The notes under the pieces: model-generated | Databases searched by the model: none | Told to the model about the DNA's origin: nothing | Seen by the model: only the letters and a program-made list of their open reading frames with translations | Position numbers and translations under genes: made by a program | Source: a virus | Direction: 5' to 3' (one strand) | Length of the DNA stretch: 24,148 nt | Virus record (IMG/VR): IMGVR_UViG_3300036886_000019 | Coordinates: 1 to 24,148 of that record | Shown here: positions 11,908 through 20,730 of the stretch, one piece after another | Layout: each line of letters opens with the position of its first letter | Position numbering within the stretch: position 1 is the first letter of the stretch

Positions 11908-14136
11908 TCACCTGTACGCGATGTAGTTGACAACGATCGTCGCACCTGGCGTTCCAGTCTTTGTGTAGGTCAACGTAAAACCGTCACTGTCGAAGCTTGC
12001 CACTACTGCGGTAGTAAATGAATAGAGACCTGGGTCGTCCGTCATAATGAGTGCAAATGCACCGTCGGAATGGGCGGCATTGCTTGTTCCCGTATTATCC
12101 ATAGTTAGCGCGTTTGCTCGTCCAGCCTTTGAACTGCCTACAAATCCCGATCCAGTAAATGATGATGCGCCGGAATAATATGACCAATTAAATAAAATAG
12201 ACGTCGGCACAAATCCTACGCCTGTATAGGCGACGCTGTTGCTTGCCGTGCTCAAGGCCCGCGTAAAAGTACCGGTTTTGCTCGATAGCCCCGTCGCGCT
12301 GATCGAATTGCAGCCGAATGCGTGCGTGCTGGTGTTATAGGTTAGCGCGCTCGAAGCCGCGCTGCACGATCCAATCGAGACGGCAGTAGGCGATGCCGAA
12401 CCGCCGGTCGCGTTGACCACTGCCGTGTCGGCCGACTGCGTGGCGAGGATTGAAAGCGGAATAGTCCCAGCACCGACGACTGTGCCGCCGAAGGTCGGGC
12501 TGGTCAGCGTTTTATTGGTCAGCGTCTGGGATGCGGCAAGCGCCACTAGCGTATCGTTCGCCGCCGGGAAGTGTAGCGTGAAGTTAGATGCTCCGGCGTT
12601 GTCGCTGGTGAACGTCGTGAATCCCGTCGATGATCCGAGCAGCAGCAGGTCGGAGTTCGTGAAGGTCTGCGCTGCGGTCCACGTGTTTGCGTGCCCGAGC
12701 GCGAGCGAGGCGATCACCGAGCCGGTCGTCGGGCTGATCGTCAGCGTGCCGTCGCTGTTCGATACCGACGACACGGCCGCCGCTCCGGAGCACGACCCCC
12801 AGGTCGGTGCCGCGTTGGAGCCGCTGAGAAGACATTGTGATGCGGTTACAGTACCCGCGAGGATGTTTAACTTCGATGCGTCGGAATAGACGATGCCGCC
12901 GTTGCTGGCGGTCAGCGCGTTGTTCGTCCCGCCGTTGGCGAGCGCGAAGCCCGCGAGCGTATCGGTCACATCCGGCAAGGTCAGCACCGCGCTGCCGAGC
13001 GCGCCCGCCGGCGGCTGGAGTTTGACGGTGCCACTGGTGACGTTGGCGAACGCTAAGGTGCCGACCGAAGTCCCGGCGACTCCAAGCGTCGGTGTCACAG
13101 TCCACGCCGGAGCTGTATTCACGCCGCCCGAAGCCAGAACAGATCCGATGGCGACGTCGGCCAGGCGCGACCACGTCGGGGTCGTGGCCGAGGCGTACAT
13201 GATGTCGCCGATGGCGGCGGTCGCGAGCCCCGTCCCGCCGTTCACGCCGGGCAGCGCGTTGGTGACTTTGGTAGTTAGGTCGATGCTGCCGGCCAGCATC
13301 GTGTTGGTAACGCTACCCGTGTCGCCGCTGGTGATGACCGTGTAGGACGATAGGTTTGGAAAGGTGATCGTGTTTGTGGTCGTGCCGAGCTTGATTGTGT
13401 GCGCGACGTTGCCGACGTCGAGCGTCTGGGTCCTACCAGCCGTAAGCGTGGCCGAAGTCGAAGTCGCCGCCAGCGTCACGTCGAATGCGGCAGTGGTATC
13501 GCGGATTGCGAGGCCGGTCAGCCCGGTTGCAGTTCCTCCGGTGATCGCTACTGACGATGCCGCCTGAGTCGCCATAGTCCCGACGGTCGTCGTGCATCCT
13601 GTCGCACTATCGGAAAGCGACGCGCACGTCGGGCGCGATTTGCTGATAACGCCGGCCGCCGAGATCGCGCTGACGTAATTGTTCGCCGCCCCAGTATCGG
13701 CGACGACGGTCGTGCCGACGGTGCCGGCCGGATTATTGTCGTGGAAGCGCGCATCGGTGCTATCGGTCCAGATCGAAACCTTGCCCGCCGCCGGGGTGCC
13801 TGGCGCCGCTATCTCCGTCGTAAGTAACGAACCAGCCACCGTGACGCCGGTCGGGAGGTTGACGACGGTCGCGGGTACCGATCCGGAACCAGTCGCCGTC
13901 ACGTCTCCGGTAAGCCCAGTGATAGCCGACCCGGCGGTCGTAGATAATACGCCGCCTGACAAGTTTAGCCCTGTACCTACAGTTACGGGAGCCAACAGGC
14001 CGGACGAGTTTCCGAGCAAGTTCCCCGAAGCCGTCCCGTCAACAACAGAATGGAATATGCCGTCGTCGCGCAGATAGTTCTGCGCCTGCGCGCTTGTCGC
14101 CAACAAAACCAACGCTATGGCCAGGAGCCTTCGCAT
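11908..14136 (-). CDS. main tail fibre / receptor-binding protein with signal peptide, 742 aa
   Basis: The N-terminus MRRLLAIALVLLATSAQA is a Sec signal peptide with AQA cleavage before QNYLRDDGIF. The body is Gly/Thr/Ser/Ala-rich beta-repeat shaft with well-known fibre phrases: GGIVYSDASKLNILAGT, SNSDGTLTISPTTGSV, and ASQTLTNKTLTSPTFGG, the phage tail repeat. The last 130 residues form a compact domain (GTFTRALSTASNSVAYTGVG onward, ending TIVVNYIAYR), likely the receptor-binding tip. Six cysteines occur as three local pairs (PTCASL/TGCTT, SQCLLS/GSCSG, GSCSAA/FGCNS). It shares one base with the hub stop (TGATG). Being largest and first after the hub, it is probably the primary fibre. No chaperone-type autoproteolysis motif was seen. 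Confidence 0.65.
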   Translation of the reverse strand: MRRLLAIALVLLATSAQAQNYLRDDGIFHSVVDGTASGNLLGNSSGLLAPVTVGTGLNLSGGVLSTTAGSAITGLTGDVTATGSGSVPATVVNLPTGVTVAGSLLTTEIAAPGTPAAGKVSIWTDSTDARFHDNNPAGTVGTTVVADTGAANNYVSAISAAGVISKSRPTCASLSDSATGCTTTVGTMATQAASSVAITGGTATGLTGLAIRDTTAAFDVTLAATSTSATLTAGRTQTLDVGNVAHTIKLGTTTNTITFPNLSSYTVITSGDTGSVTNTMLAGSIDLTTKVTNALPGVNGGTGLATAAIGDIMYASATTPTWSRLADVAIGSVLASGGVNTAPAWTVTPTLGVAGTSVGTLAFANVTSGTVKLQPPAGALGSAVLTLPDVTDTLAGFALANGGTNNALTASNGGIVYSDASKLNILAGTVTASQCLLSGSNAAPTWGSCSGAAAVSSVSNSDGTLTISPTTGSVIASLALGHANTWTAAQTFTNSDLLLLGSSTGFTTFTSDNAGASNFTLHFPAANDTLVALAASQTLTNKTLTSPTFGGTVVGAGTIPLSILATQSADTAVVNATGGSASPTAVSIGSCSAASSALTYNTSTHAFGCNSISATGLSSKTGTFTRALSTASNSVAYTGVGFVPTSILFNWSYYSGASSFTGSGFVGSSKAGRANALTMDNTGTSNAAHSDGAFALIMTDDPGLYSFTTAVVASFDSDGFTLTYTKTGTPGATIVVNYIAYR

Positions 14137-16010
14137 CAGTTAAAAATCCCGTAGTTGAACGTGCGATCGGTACGCGCATTATTAGCGTGCGTGATCGTGA
14201 ACTGACCGGCTCCTGCGACTATGGACGTGGTCGCCATGTCGTTCGCTGCGTGGGAAGTGATCGGCATTATGAAGACTTCAGATGTAGCCAAGCACGCCGC
14301 GTTGTTCACTACCGTCTGCGTCGCATTTGCGGTCAGCGTGAACGTACCCTTTGACACATTGCCCACGAACGTCCCCGAACCGATTGAGTCCTGCTGCAAG
14401 TAACCGAGCACTTGATAGCGCATGTGAATGCGCCCTAGCTTCAAGCCTGCTACGCATACGCCTTGCGCGGACAGGCCCAGCCGGCGAAACACCAGGGGAA
14501 TATGCCACGATAGCCGTCTCGGATAAAGAGCGTTCTGCGCTCCCTGCCACAGCGCGGAGCCCCACTGAAACGCGCCCCATGTCGTAGCCCCGCCGAGCCC
14601 CACGATTGTCACGGCATCGAGCACAGCGCCGTCCTGATCAAACGCACTAACAACCACTGACAGGTTCGACACGAGCGCCATGTACATAGTCGTCTCGGTC
14701 ATGGATATCTCGGCCATCTGGTCGATATCGGGCAGCATCGGTGTGGACATGACAAACTGAAGCTGCGCGCCGTTCTCAACGTAGGTGCTCGTCGAGGTTT
14801 GCACCGAGTCGCTCTGAAATATCTTCGCCCTAGCCCCCTGCACCGTGACGAGAAACGTGTTTGAATACGGAGCAAGCAGGCTCGCCGCTTGCGAATGCGG
14901 ACCGGACCAGACTCCGCGCACGAAATCATACCACCACTGCTGCTGCGGGTTTCCGGTAGCGATGCCGTTCTGCACCTGCACCCGATAGACGCCCACGTTG
15001 TATGCCGCAGCCATGCGGGACGGCGTCAGCGCGTAGATGAACGGCGTCGTAATTCCTTCCCCGCTGTTTCCGATTGGATCGCCCACCTTGGCGTTGAAGT
15101 CGATAACGCGAAGCCCATCTGGCGAGATGAACGCAAGACCCTTGGAAGTCGAGCAGACCGTATTGGGCGCGAGCGTTCCCGTCGCCACGTTGAGCGTGTT
15201 GACGGATAGAGTGCTGAGCGCCTGATCCCCAGTGACCTGATAGATATTGGCCACGCTCTTGAACACCATCAGGGACTGCACAACGCCGCCAAGCTGGTTC
15301 ATCAACGCCAGCCCCATAGCGCAGGTCAGCGGTACGTTGTCACCGAAAGTCAAAATCTGCGTGGCGTTGGTTATGACGGTCGGGTTCAAGCTGTCGGAGA
15401 AATACGCGGCAGGCTGCAAATTTGTCGGGTTGACCAGGAAGTAACAGCGCCCGTTGAAATTCTTCACCCACTGCGGGGGCGCGATCAGCGCGGTAGGTGT
15501 CGTGTTCGTTCCGCTCCACACAGGAGCCGCAAACGTAGAAACGTCGATCACGCCGAAGAACGCGCCGCCCGACCCGGAGAACCCCGGATGTGCGACGATG
15601 ACCTTGCTTCCTATCAGATCGAGATTAGGCGGCTTCCACGTCCCCGATGTCGCGGGGCTAATAGGCGTGTTCAAAGCCGTCACGCCCGACACGGCAACGA
15701 ACGCCTGCACAACTACGTCATAGACGAACGGCTCGTCGTGCCCCGTGAAGCGCGCGGTGGACACCATGCCATACACACGGTTGCCCACGACCAGCCAGCA
15801 CGAGATAAAGGTCGGTGTGTTGAACCCGGCAGCGACAAAATCTATGAGCTGTAGCGCGGCCGGCCGGCACTGCCACAAATCCTTTGTCGTGGGATCGGGG
15901 ATGAGGTTTTGCAGCGACCCCATCGCGCCGGTAAACGCGCTAGAGCTGTCGAGCGTATCGGACGCGCCGTGCGGCGACCAGACCAGCGGTTTGCTATTCC
16001 GCTGCGACAT
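14136..16010 (-). CDS. tail hub/nozzle protein, 624 aa
   Basis: A 624-residue beta-rich protein. The N-terminus has an LQNLIPDPTTKDLWQCRP-type segment, then repeated beta blades (RVYGMVSTARF, GRCYFLVNPTN, QSLMVFKSVANIYQVTG, GLAFISPDGLRVIDF, WWYDFVRGVWSGPHS) like the propeller-containing podovirus hub or nozzle proteins (T7 gp12 or P22 gp10 positions). The last 70 residues (GTFTLTANATQTVVNNAACL onward) are a separate beta domain seen on many phage proteins. Located between the adaptor and the fibres, it likely forms the tail tube end to which fibres attach. Its start directly abuts the previous stop (TGA then ATG) with no gap. Confidence 0.6.
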   Translation of the reverse strand: MSQRNSKPLVWSPHGASDTLDSSSAFTGAMGSLQNLIPDPTTKDLWQCRPAALQLIDFVAAGFNTPTFISCWLVVGNRVYGMVSTARFTGHDEPFVYDVVVQAFVAVSGVTALNTPISPATSGTWKPPNLDLIGSKVIVAHPGFSGSGGAFFGVIDVSTFAAPVWSGTNTTPTALIAPPQWVKNFNGRCYFLVNPTNLQPAAYFSDSLNPTVITNATQILTFGDNVPLTCAMGLALMNQLGGVVQSLMVFKSVANIYQVTGDQALSTLSVNTLNVATGTLAPNTVCSTSKGLAFISPDGLRVIDFNAKVGDPIGNSGEGITTPFIYALTPSRMAAAYNVGVYRVQVQNGIATGNPQQQWWYDFVRGVWSGPHSQAASLLAPYSNTFLVTVQGARAKIFQSDSVQTSTSTYVENGAQLQFVMSTPMLPDIDQMAEISMTETTMYMALVSNLSVVVSAFDQDGAVLDAVTIVGLGGATTWGAFQWGSALWQGAQNALYPRRLSWHIPLVFRRLGLSAQGVCVAGLKLGRIHMRYQVLGYLQQDSIGSGTFVGNVSKGTFTLTANATQTVVNNAACLATSEVFIMPITSHAANDMATTSIVAGAGQFTITHANNARTDRTFNYGIFN

Positions 16011-16754
16011 TCACCACCCCAGGGCTTTCGTGTTCCTTAACCGATCGAACGACGAGCCGAACCGGCGCCGATCGAGCGACACAGTCTGGGATCGGTTCTC
16101 CTTGTCGCCCTTCATTTTTAGATACTTGCGCAGCATGACCCCGGCGCCGGACGGGTGCTGCTCCTCGTTGTCCGACAAGAACTGATCCATGCGCGTATCG
16201 TCGCTCAACGCCATCAGCTCGCCAGCGAGACGGCGGCGCAAATAAGTCTGATTGGGAAACCACGGTATCGTCGTCGATGTCTCGGGCGTCGCGATGTCCG
16301 GCATCTGCGAGTAATAGCGGACCAGCGCCGGATAGGCGCCCGAAGGTATCATCCAGAAAAACGCACGAGGAGGAACGACGCTGGTATCGACAAAGAAAAA
16401 TACCGGGTAGTTCGACAAACCGGACTGCGACACCAGAGCGTCGAACTCATTCTGATCCACCGGGATCATGGGGTAGGGCACGCCGCTTATGACGTAAAAA
16501 CATTCCTTCGCAATGCCGCGCAAATAGTCGGTAGGGAAGTCCTGATAGCCTTGCGGCAAGTCTCCGGTGACAGCGTAAGCCACCTGCCCAGGATTGAAGG
16601 TGAACTGGTAAGTCTTGCGCGTCGTCTCAAAGTCGTAGGTCTGACAGAGGTCCGACAGGATCATGTTGAGCAACTGACCGGCCTGCGCCACCATACCAGG
16701 TACGCGAGCATCCTGCGTTGCCAACGCCACGATCTGCTGAGCCTGTAACGGCAT
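16011..16754 (-). CDS. head-tail adaptor (neck) protein, 247 aa
   Basis: The first half is helical (QIVALATQDARVPGM, GQLLNMILSDLCQTYDFE), followed by a beta-rich middle (TYQFTFNPGQVAYAV, YPMIPVDQNEFDALV, FFWMIPSGAYPALV) and a basic C-terminus. A helical bundle plus embedded beta structure, this size, and a place immediately before the hub gene match podovirus tail adaptors (T7 gp11 or P22 gp4 position). The motif-level match is weak and the call rests largely on gene order. GAGG lies just upstream of ATG 16754, six bases after the preceding stop. Confidence 0.5.
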   Translation of the reverse strand: MPLQAQQIVALATQDARVPGMVAQAGQLLNMILSDLCQTYDFETTRKTYQFTFNPGQVAYAVTGDLPQGYQDFPTDYLRGIAKECFYVISGVPYPMIPVDQNEFDALVSQSGLSNYPVFFFVDTSVVPPRAFFWMIPSGAYPALVRYYSQMPDIATPETSTTIPWFPNQTYLRRRLAGELMALSDDTRMDQFLSDNEEQHPSGAGVMLRKYLKMKGDKENRSQTVSLDRRRFGSSFDRLRNTKALGW

Positions 16755-16760
16755 CGGACC

Positions 16761-17210
16761 TCACGATTCAACCTGCGCTATTTTCTTTCGCATGTCGTCA
16801 GCCTGCTCGCGCAGCTTCCTAATTTGCGCAATAAGGTGTGTCTCGCTGTTCGCGTAGTTCTCCATGTCGGCCTTCTGCCGTCCGGTCGGCTGGAACTCGC
16901 CCTTGCGGCCGCTCGCCGCGAACGTAGCTTCCGCCGCCGATCGACCCATAGCCGCCTGCAGGCGGTTGCGCTCCAAGTCCGCTTCGCACTTTTCGATGAA
17001 GTCGGTCACGTCGCGCAGGCGATATTTCAACTCCTGCCGGTCGATGGCGGCGGCGATCTTGTCGAGGATCTTGTTCATGTCGTCATACGACATGTCGAGC
17101 GGCACGCCCGCCGTCAGGACAAGGGACTTCTCCTTGCCGATGCCCGCCGAGAACTGAATGCCGAGCGCCAACTCCGAGCCTTGGAGCTTCGTCAACTGCT
17201 TCTCGCTCAT
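16761..17210 (-). CDS. small coiled-coil virion or assembly protein, 149 aa
   Basis: The product starts MSEKQLTKLQGSELALGIQF and is mostly charged helix, with coiled-coil character from about residue 55 to the end (RLRDVTDFIEKCEADLERNR, LIAQIRKLREQADDMRKKIA). ATG 17210 is chosen because it overlaps the upstream stop as ATGA; the same frame is open 30 codons further but that part overlaps the upstream gene. Function unknown; between capsid and neck genes it may be a connector or assembly factor. Confidence 0.6.
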   Translation of the reverse strand: MSEKQLTKLQGSELALGIQFSAGIGKEKSLVLTAGVPLDMSYDDMNKILDKIAAAIDRQELKYRLRDVTDFIEKCEADLERNRLQAAMGRSAAEATFAASGRKGEFQPTGRQKADMENYANSETHLIAQIRKLREQADDMRKKIAQVES

Positions 17211-17641
17211 TGAACACCGGCCGGGTGGGACGGGCTGATCTTCATCTGGCGCGGCCGGTTGAACTTGGCGCGGCCCTGTGTCTGAAGCTCCTGCTCCCAC
17301 ATGCGCGCCTGGATGTCCATCATGGTCGCGTAGACGCTCATCTCAACCTCGTAGAGGACACCGTGAAACCAAACCCGGTTATCGAGCCGGATGAACGGGG
17401 CGTGATCGGGAAGGTCGAGGACGATATCGACGATCTCTTCTTCCGGCTTGTCCTTACGCTCTTCTTCCTTAATGTAGGCGTGCAGAAGCGCGTCCTCGGT
17501 GGATTCCTTCTTGGTCTTCGCGACATGCTCAACCGCCTTCGCGCGGATCGTCGCCTTCTCATCCGGCGTGAGTATCTCGTCGGCATTGAGCCGACGATCA
17601 ATCTCAGCCAGAACCTGCGTCTTCGGGCGTCCTCGTGCCAT
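17207..17641 (-). CDS. hypothetical head/connector protein, 144 aa
   Basis: A highly charged N-terminal helical half (MARGRPKTQVLAEIDRRLNA onward, with KEEERKDKPEEE) precedes a beta-containing part (APFIRLDNRVWFHGVLYEVE) and a basic tail (FNRPRQMKISPSHPAG). AGGAG stands six bases before ATG 17641. The gene overlaps the next one by four bases (ATGA). No family is recognised; position suggests a virion structural or completion protein. Confidence 0.6.
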   Translation of the reverse strand: MARGRPKTQVLAEIDRRLNADEILTPDEKATIRAKAVEHVAKTKKESTEDALLHAYIKEEERKDKPEEEIVDIVLDLPDHAPFIRLDNRVWFHGVLYEVEMSVYATMMDIQARMWEQELQTQGRAKFNRPRQMKISPSHPAGVQ

Positions 17642-17653
17642 GCGAAACTCCTG

Positions 17654-18178
17654 TTAACTGTGTGTCCAACCGCCGCCGTTAACCGTGACCGTGACGGGTG
17701 CCGAAGCCGATGAGACGACCGAAGCTGTGACCGTGAGGCCGTCAGCCGAGATCGCCTGGATAACCGCCGCGACGCCGACGCCCGTCCCACTTAGCGGCAT
17801 GCCGATCTGCCATCCAAGAGCGAGCACGCTCGCGGCGAACGTGATCGCCTTGGAACCGCTGACCGTCGTGCCGGTCGCTGCCAAAGTCTGCGGCATCGAG
17901 TAGTTGGAGATGACAACCGGCCATCCGTTCAGATCGACCGCGACCCAGTCGCCTTCCTGCAGCTTAATCACGCCGCGATTGCGCGGAAGATAAAGAAGCC
18001 CCTGCCGCGTAAACGCACCAGGATAGTTCGGATGCGTAGGGTTCAGATCGTCCAAGATGGAGTTCTGGATCGTCGCCCAGTCCGCGTCCGAGATGTACGG
18101 CGTCGCGGCGTATCGCGGCGGTACTTGAACCGCCGTCAATACGGTCGTGCCAGTCGTGCCGGCAGTTTTAGTCGCCAT
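17654..18178 (-). CDS. hypothetical head decoration-like protein, 174 aa
   Basis: The N-terminal half contains RYAATPYISDADWATIQNSI and GVIKLQEGDWVAVDLNGWPV. The C-terminal half (GTTVSGSKAITFAASVLALG to TVTASVVSSASAPVTVTVNG) is a beta-sandwich type frequent in phage capsid and tail proteins. It lies two genes after the capsid gene and its start shares one base with the previous stop (TGATG). A capsid-surface or stabilising role is plausible but unproved. Confidence 0.5.
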   Translation of the reverse strand: MATKTAGTTGTTVLTAVQVPPRYAATPYISDADWATIQNSILDDLNPTHPNYPGAFTRQGLLYLPRNRGVIKLQEGDWVAVDLNGWPVVISNYSMPQTLAATGTTVSGSKAITFAASVLALGWQIGMPLSGTGVGVAAVIQAISADGLTVTASVVSSASAPVTVTVNGGGWTHS

Positions 18179-18462
18179 CAGCCACCGCCAGTGTTGAACC
18201 CGATGAGTTGCGTCAGCGCCGCATTGAGCTGCGCCGCCATGTCAACCGCCGCCGCGTTGGTCAGCGTCGTGACATCGGTTGCGTTGATGGCGCCGGACGT
18301 GCCCGCGCCAGCGACGTTCTGACCGCCGGCCTGATTGATGAAGCCCTTGGTCGCGCCGCCGCCGGACGAGCCGAGAACGGAGGTTGCAGAGTTCGGCTGG
18401 ACCGACCCGGTCCCCGGCGGCACCCAATCCACGTTAAAAACGTATCTTAAGCGATATGGCAT
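18178..18462 (-). CDS. hypothetical small virion protein, 94 aa
   Basis: The product starts MPYRLRYVFNVDWVPPGTGS and continues with a Gly/Ala/Asn/Thr-rich, probably flexible middle and a helix (AAAVDMAAQLNAALTQLIGF). AGGAGG lies five bases before ATG 18462, one of the strongest ribosome binding sites in the window, suggesting high expression like the capsid gene just upstream. No family is recognised. Confidence 0.55.
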   Translation of the reverse strand: MPYRLRYVFNVDWVPPGTGSVQPNSATSVLGSSGGGATKGFINQAGGQNVAGAGTSGAINATDVTTLTNAAAVDMAAQLNAALTQLIGFNTGGG

Positions 18463-18479
18463 TACTGCCTCCTATGTGC

Positions 18480-18510
18480 GAGCAGCAGGGCATTTGCGCC
18501 CTACGTGCTC
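18480..18510 (-). terminator. hairpin in the gap after the capsid gene
   Basis: In the 55-bp gap after the capsid stop, AGGGC/GCCCT (18487-18491 and 18498-18502) forms an inner stem and GAGCA/TGCTC (18480-18484 and 18506-18510) an outer stem. No T-run follows, so this is more likely an RNA-stabilising or partial-attenuation hairpin that sets capsid mRNA excess than a full terminator. Confidence 0.35.
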
Positions 18511-18517
18511 AGCGGGA

Positions 18518-19864
18518 TTAGCCGAACGTAGCGTTGAAGGCCGAGGCCGACTCGATACGCATGAAGAAGTTTTGGTTTTCAATTAATGTTCCGTAAAAAC
18601 ACTTCCACCCCACGATACGAAGCTGATTGAGCGGATCGCTCTTATCGGGTTCCTTGAGGTAGACGAACTTCACGTCGTCGAGCGTGACTTGGCCGTAAGC
18701 GCCGCGACCGAACACGTAGCTCGGGTACACGGTGACGCCCGTCGCGGGCGCAGCCGGCGGAACCTGGTTCAAACCGATGCCAGTGATCGTGACAGTCTGC
18801 CCGCCCGCCATCTGGGTAGCCTGACCAACGAGCGGCCCGGTAGTCGGGCCAGAGGTGGACAGGCCGAGGTTGACCGGCGTCGCGTTGGTGCCGGTGTTGG
18901 CGACGTACACGTTGAACGTGAAGCCGGCGAGTGTCGGCAGAACAACGGTGATCGACCCACTCGGGCCGACGATCGCGATCGTGTTGGAGAGCTGGTAAAT
19001 CTGGCTCTCGTACTGGTTCTGGCTGTCCTGCGCCGTGACCTGCACCTTGTAGTTGCCGGTCGCCAAGGCGCCGGTCGTCGCGATGCCGCCTTGCACCGCC
19101 GCAACGCCGGTCCATGTCGGCACGAGGTTCGACTCGCAGAAGCGGATCGCGGCCCACTGACCAACCTCGTGATTGTACAGCTTGTTGATGTCGCTGTACG
19201 ACCACGCCTGGTTGATCTGCGAGTTCTCTCGCAAGTCGCCAGCGGTGAACGGGTGCAGGACGCAAGCGTAGTGCGGGACCTTCGGAGACTTGTCCCGACC
19301 ACGCAGCGTGTCGGCGTCAAGCTTCGTGTTGGTCATCTCGTCGCCCTCGAACCGAGGAGCGCCGAGGTTGACCATCATGGCCGTCGCGCGATTGAGTTCG
19401 TGAACATTGAGCACGTCACCCGCAACCAGCGAAGCCCGCGCACCGCGCGAGTTCACATAATTGACCTGCGAACCGCCGTTCAGATTGTTGAACGTGTTAC
19501 GTTCCAGCGTCTCGGCGACCTGCAAGCCGGTCAGCTCGATCGCCTTTTTGAACAGTGGGTGCTTGATCGTCATCTCCGCGACATCGGTGATGGTGATCTT
19601 GTCGCCCCACTGGAGCGCGGTCGCCGTCACCTGCTGCAACGTCAGCAGCTCGCCAGCCGGAGGAATGCCTTCGGACAGAGGCGCGTAGGGAAGTGGAACG
19701 CGGATATACCGCGAGGCAGTGTAGGTGACGCCGCGCCCTTTGGGCAGCGTGAGCGGATCACCGAACTGATAGACGACGAGCTGGCGCCGCGCGAGCGGCA
19801 AGGTCTTATCGGCAATATATGCCTCGATGTCCGAGGAAAAACTGCCACTCGTGTTGACGGCCAT
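18518..19864 (-). CDS. major capsid protein, N4-gp56 family, with inserted Ig/FN3-like domain
   Basis: Residues 1-250 and 377-448 follow the N4-gp56 type of HK97-fold capsid protein: LARRQLVVYQFGDPLTLPKG, then WGDKITITDVAEM, AETLERNTFNNLNGGSQVNY, PHYACVLHPFTAGDLR, HEVGQWAAIRFCESN, and a C-terminal AYGQVTLDDVKFVYL. Between about residues 252 and 376 lies an inserted beta-sandwich (GNYKVQVTAQDSQNQYESQI, TLAGFTFNVYVANTG) of Ig/FN3 type, likely displayed on the capsid surface. AAGGGG is eight bases before ATG 19864. It follows the scaffold-like gene by 34 bases, the usual order. Confidence 0.85.
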   Translation of the reverse strand: MAVNTSGSFSSDIEAYIADKTLPLARRQLVVYQFGDPLTLPKGRGVTYTASRYIRVPLPYAPLSEGIPPAGELLTLQQVTATALQWGDKITITDVAEMTIKHPLFKKAIELTGLQVAETLERNTFNNLNGGSQVNYVNSRGARASLVAGDVLNVHELNRATAMMVNLGAPRFEGDEMTNTKLDADTLRGRDKSPKVPHYACVLHPFTAGDLRENSQINQAWSYSDINKLYNHEVGQWAAIRFCESNLVPTWTGVAAVQGGIATTGALATGNYKVQVTAQDSQNQYESQIYQLSNTIAIVGPSGSITVVLPTLAGFTFNVYVANTGTNATPVNLGLSTSGPTTGPLVGQATQMAGGQTVTITGIGLNQVPPAAPATGVTVYPSYVFGRGAYGQVTLDDVKFVYLKEPDKSDPLNQLRIVGWKCFYGTLIENQNFFMRIESASAFNATFG

Positions 19865-19898
19865 GTAGCGTACCCCTTCTACCGGCCGTTAAGCCGGA

Positions 19899-20654
19899 TC
19901 AGATATTGACGTTTTCCAAGCGCCTTTCGAGCGCTGTTGCATCTGACCCGCCACGCCTGTTGACCTGGGTATCGGAGCGCGCGTTGCCCGGCTGCGTTCG
20001 GTTGCGGGTCATGCGGCCCGCCGCCTCTTGCCGCTGCTTTCCAGTCGCTACCTTGCGGCCGGCCAGTGCAGCTTCGCCGATCAAATACTTCAACGCCTGT
20101 TCGCGCGCCACGTTCTGTCCCTTGGCTCGGAGTTCCGTCAAGAAAGATTCTACCTTGGGACCCCATTTGGCATAGAGCGGATCGACCAACGACTTCGCAT
20201 CGAAGGTCGCCTTGTCGCTCATCTCCTGCATCGTGAACGCCATCGCCTGCATTTGGCGCGTGGAAACATTTTGCGCCTCCTGCATCTCGACGCGCATCCG
20301 GTCGATCGGATCGAGCAGTGCTAGACGCTGCTCACGTTGTGCAGGAGTCTCTTGCGGCTCTACGGGCAATTTCGTTTGCGCGAGAACCGTGTCGAGGCGC
20401 ATGCTGAGATCGGCGATCTGTTGATCGCGTGCTCGAAGCGCTTCCTGCTGACCTGAGATCCGCCGCTCGGCGCGTGACGGTTGGCGTTCCTGCGTTCTAA
20501 CTTCGCCGGGCTCTTCACCCGGCTCGGCTATCTCCGGTTCTGCTTCCGGCTCGGCGTCGGCCTCGGGCTCTGCCTCTGGCTCAACTTCCGGCTCCGGTTC
20601 AGCACCCGGCTCAGGCTCCAACTCGTCTACATCGGGTTCGGGATCGTCAGCCAT
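19899..20654 (-). CDS. scaffold-like protein, 251 aa
   Basis: The first 50 residues are almost only Glu, Pro, Asp and Ala (EPEPGAEPEPEVEPEAEPEA and similar). Then comes a helical, coiled-coil-prone middle (RAERRISGQQEALRARDQQI, DLSMRLDTVL), a conserved-looking FDAKSLVDPLYAKWGPKVES and a basic C-terminus. Acidic N-terminus, long helices and a basic tail just before the capsid gene are classic scaffolding features. The start is set at ATG 20654, where GGAG lies eight bases upstream; an in-frame ATG at 20714 would add 20 residues that lack a good site and span the leader hairpin. Confidence 0.65.
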   Translation of the reverse strand: MADDPEPDVDELEPEPGAEPEPEVEPEAEPEADAEPEAEPEIAEPGEEPGEVRTQERQPSRAERRISGQQEALRARDQQIADLSMRLDTVLAQTKLPVEPQETPAQREQRLALLDPIDRMRVEMQEAQNVSTRQMQAMAFTMQEMSDKATFDAKSLVDPLYAKWGPKVESFLTELRAKGQNVAREQALKYLIGEAALAGRKVATGKQRQEAAGRMTRNRTQPGNARSDTQVNRRGGSDATALERRLENVNI

Positions 20655-20698
20655 ACAACGTGCTCCATCGGTGAGGTAACGGCCACCAGTCGAAGGGT

Positions 20699-20715
20699 GA
20701 TGGGTTACGCCCATC
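20699..20715 (-). promoter_or_regulatory. leader hairpin upstream of scaffold gene
   Basis: GATGGG (20699-20704) and CCCATC (20710-20715) form a perfect 6-bp stem with a 5-nt loop in the 101-bp gap before the scaffold start. No T-run follows. It may stabilise the 5' end of the capsid-region mRNA. Confidence 0.3.
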
Positions 20716-20730
20716 AGTCGTGAAGTTGGA

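Noticed and set aside
19871-19896. CCGGC/GCCGG hairpin between scaffold and capsid genes
   Set aside because: Only five base pairs in a GC-rich sequence with no T-run, so not distinguishable from background.
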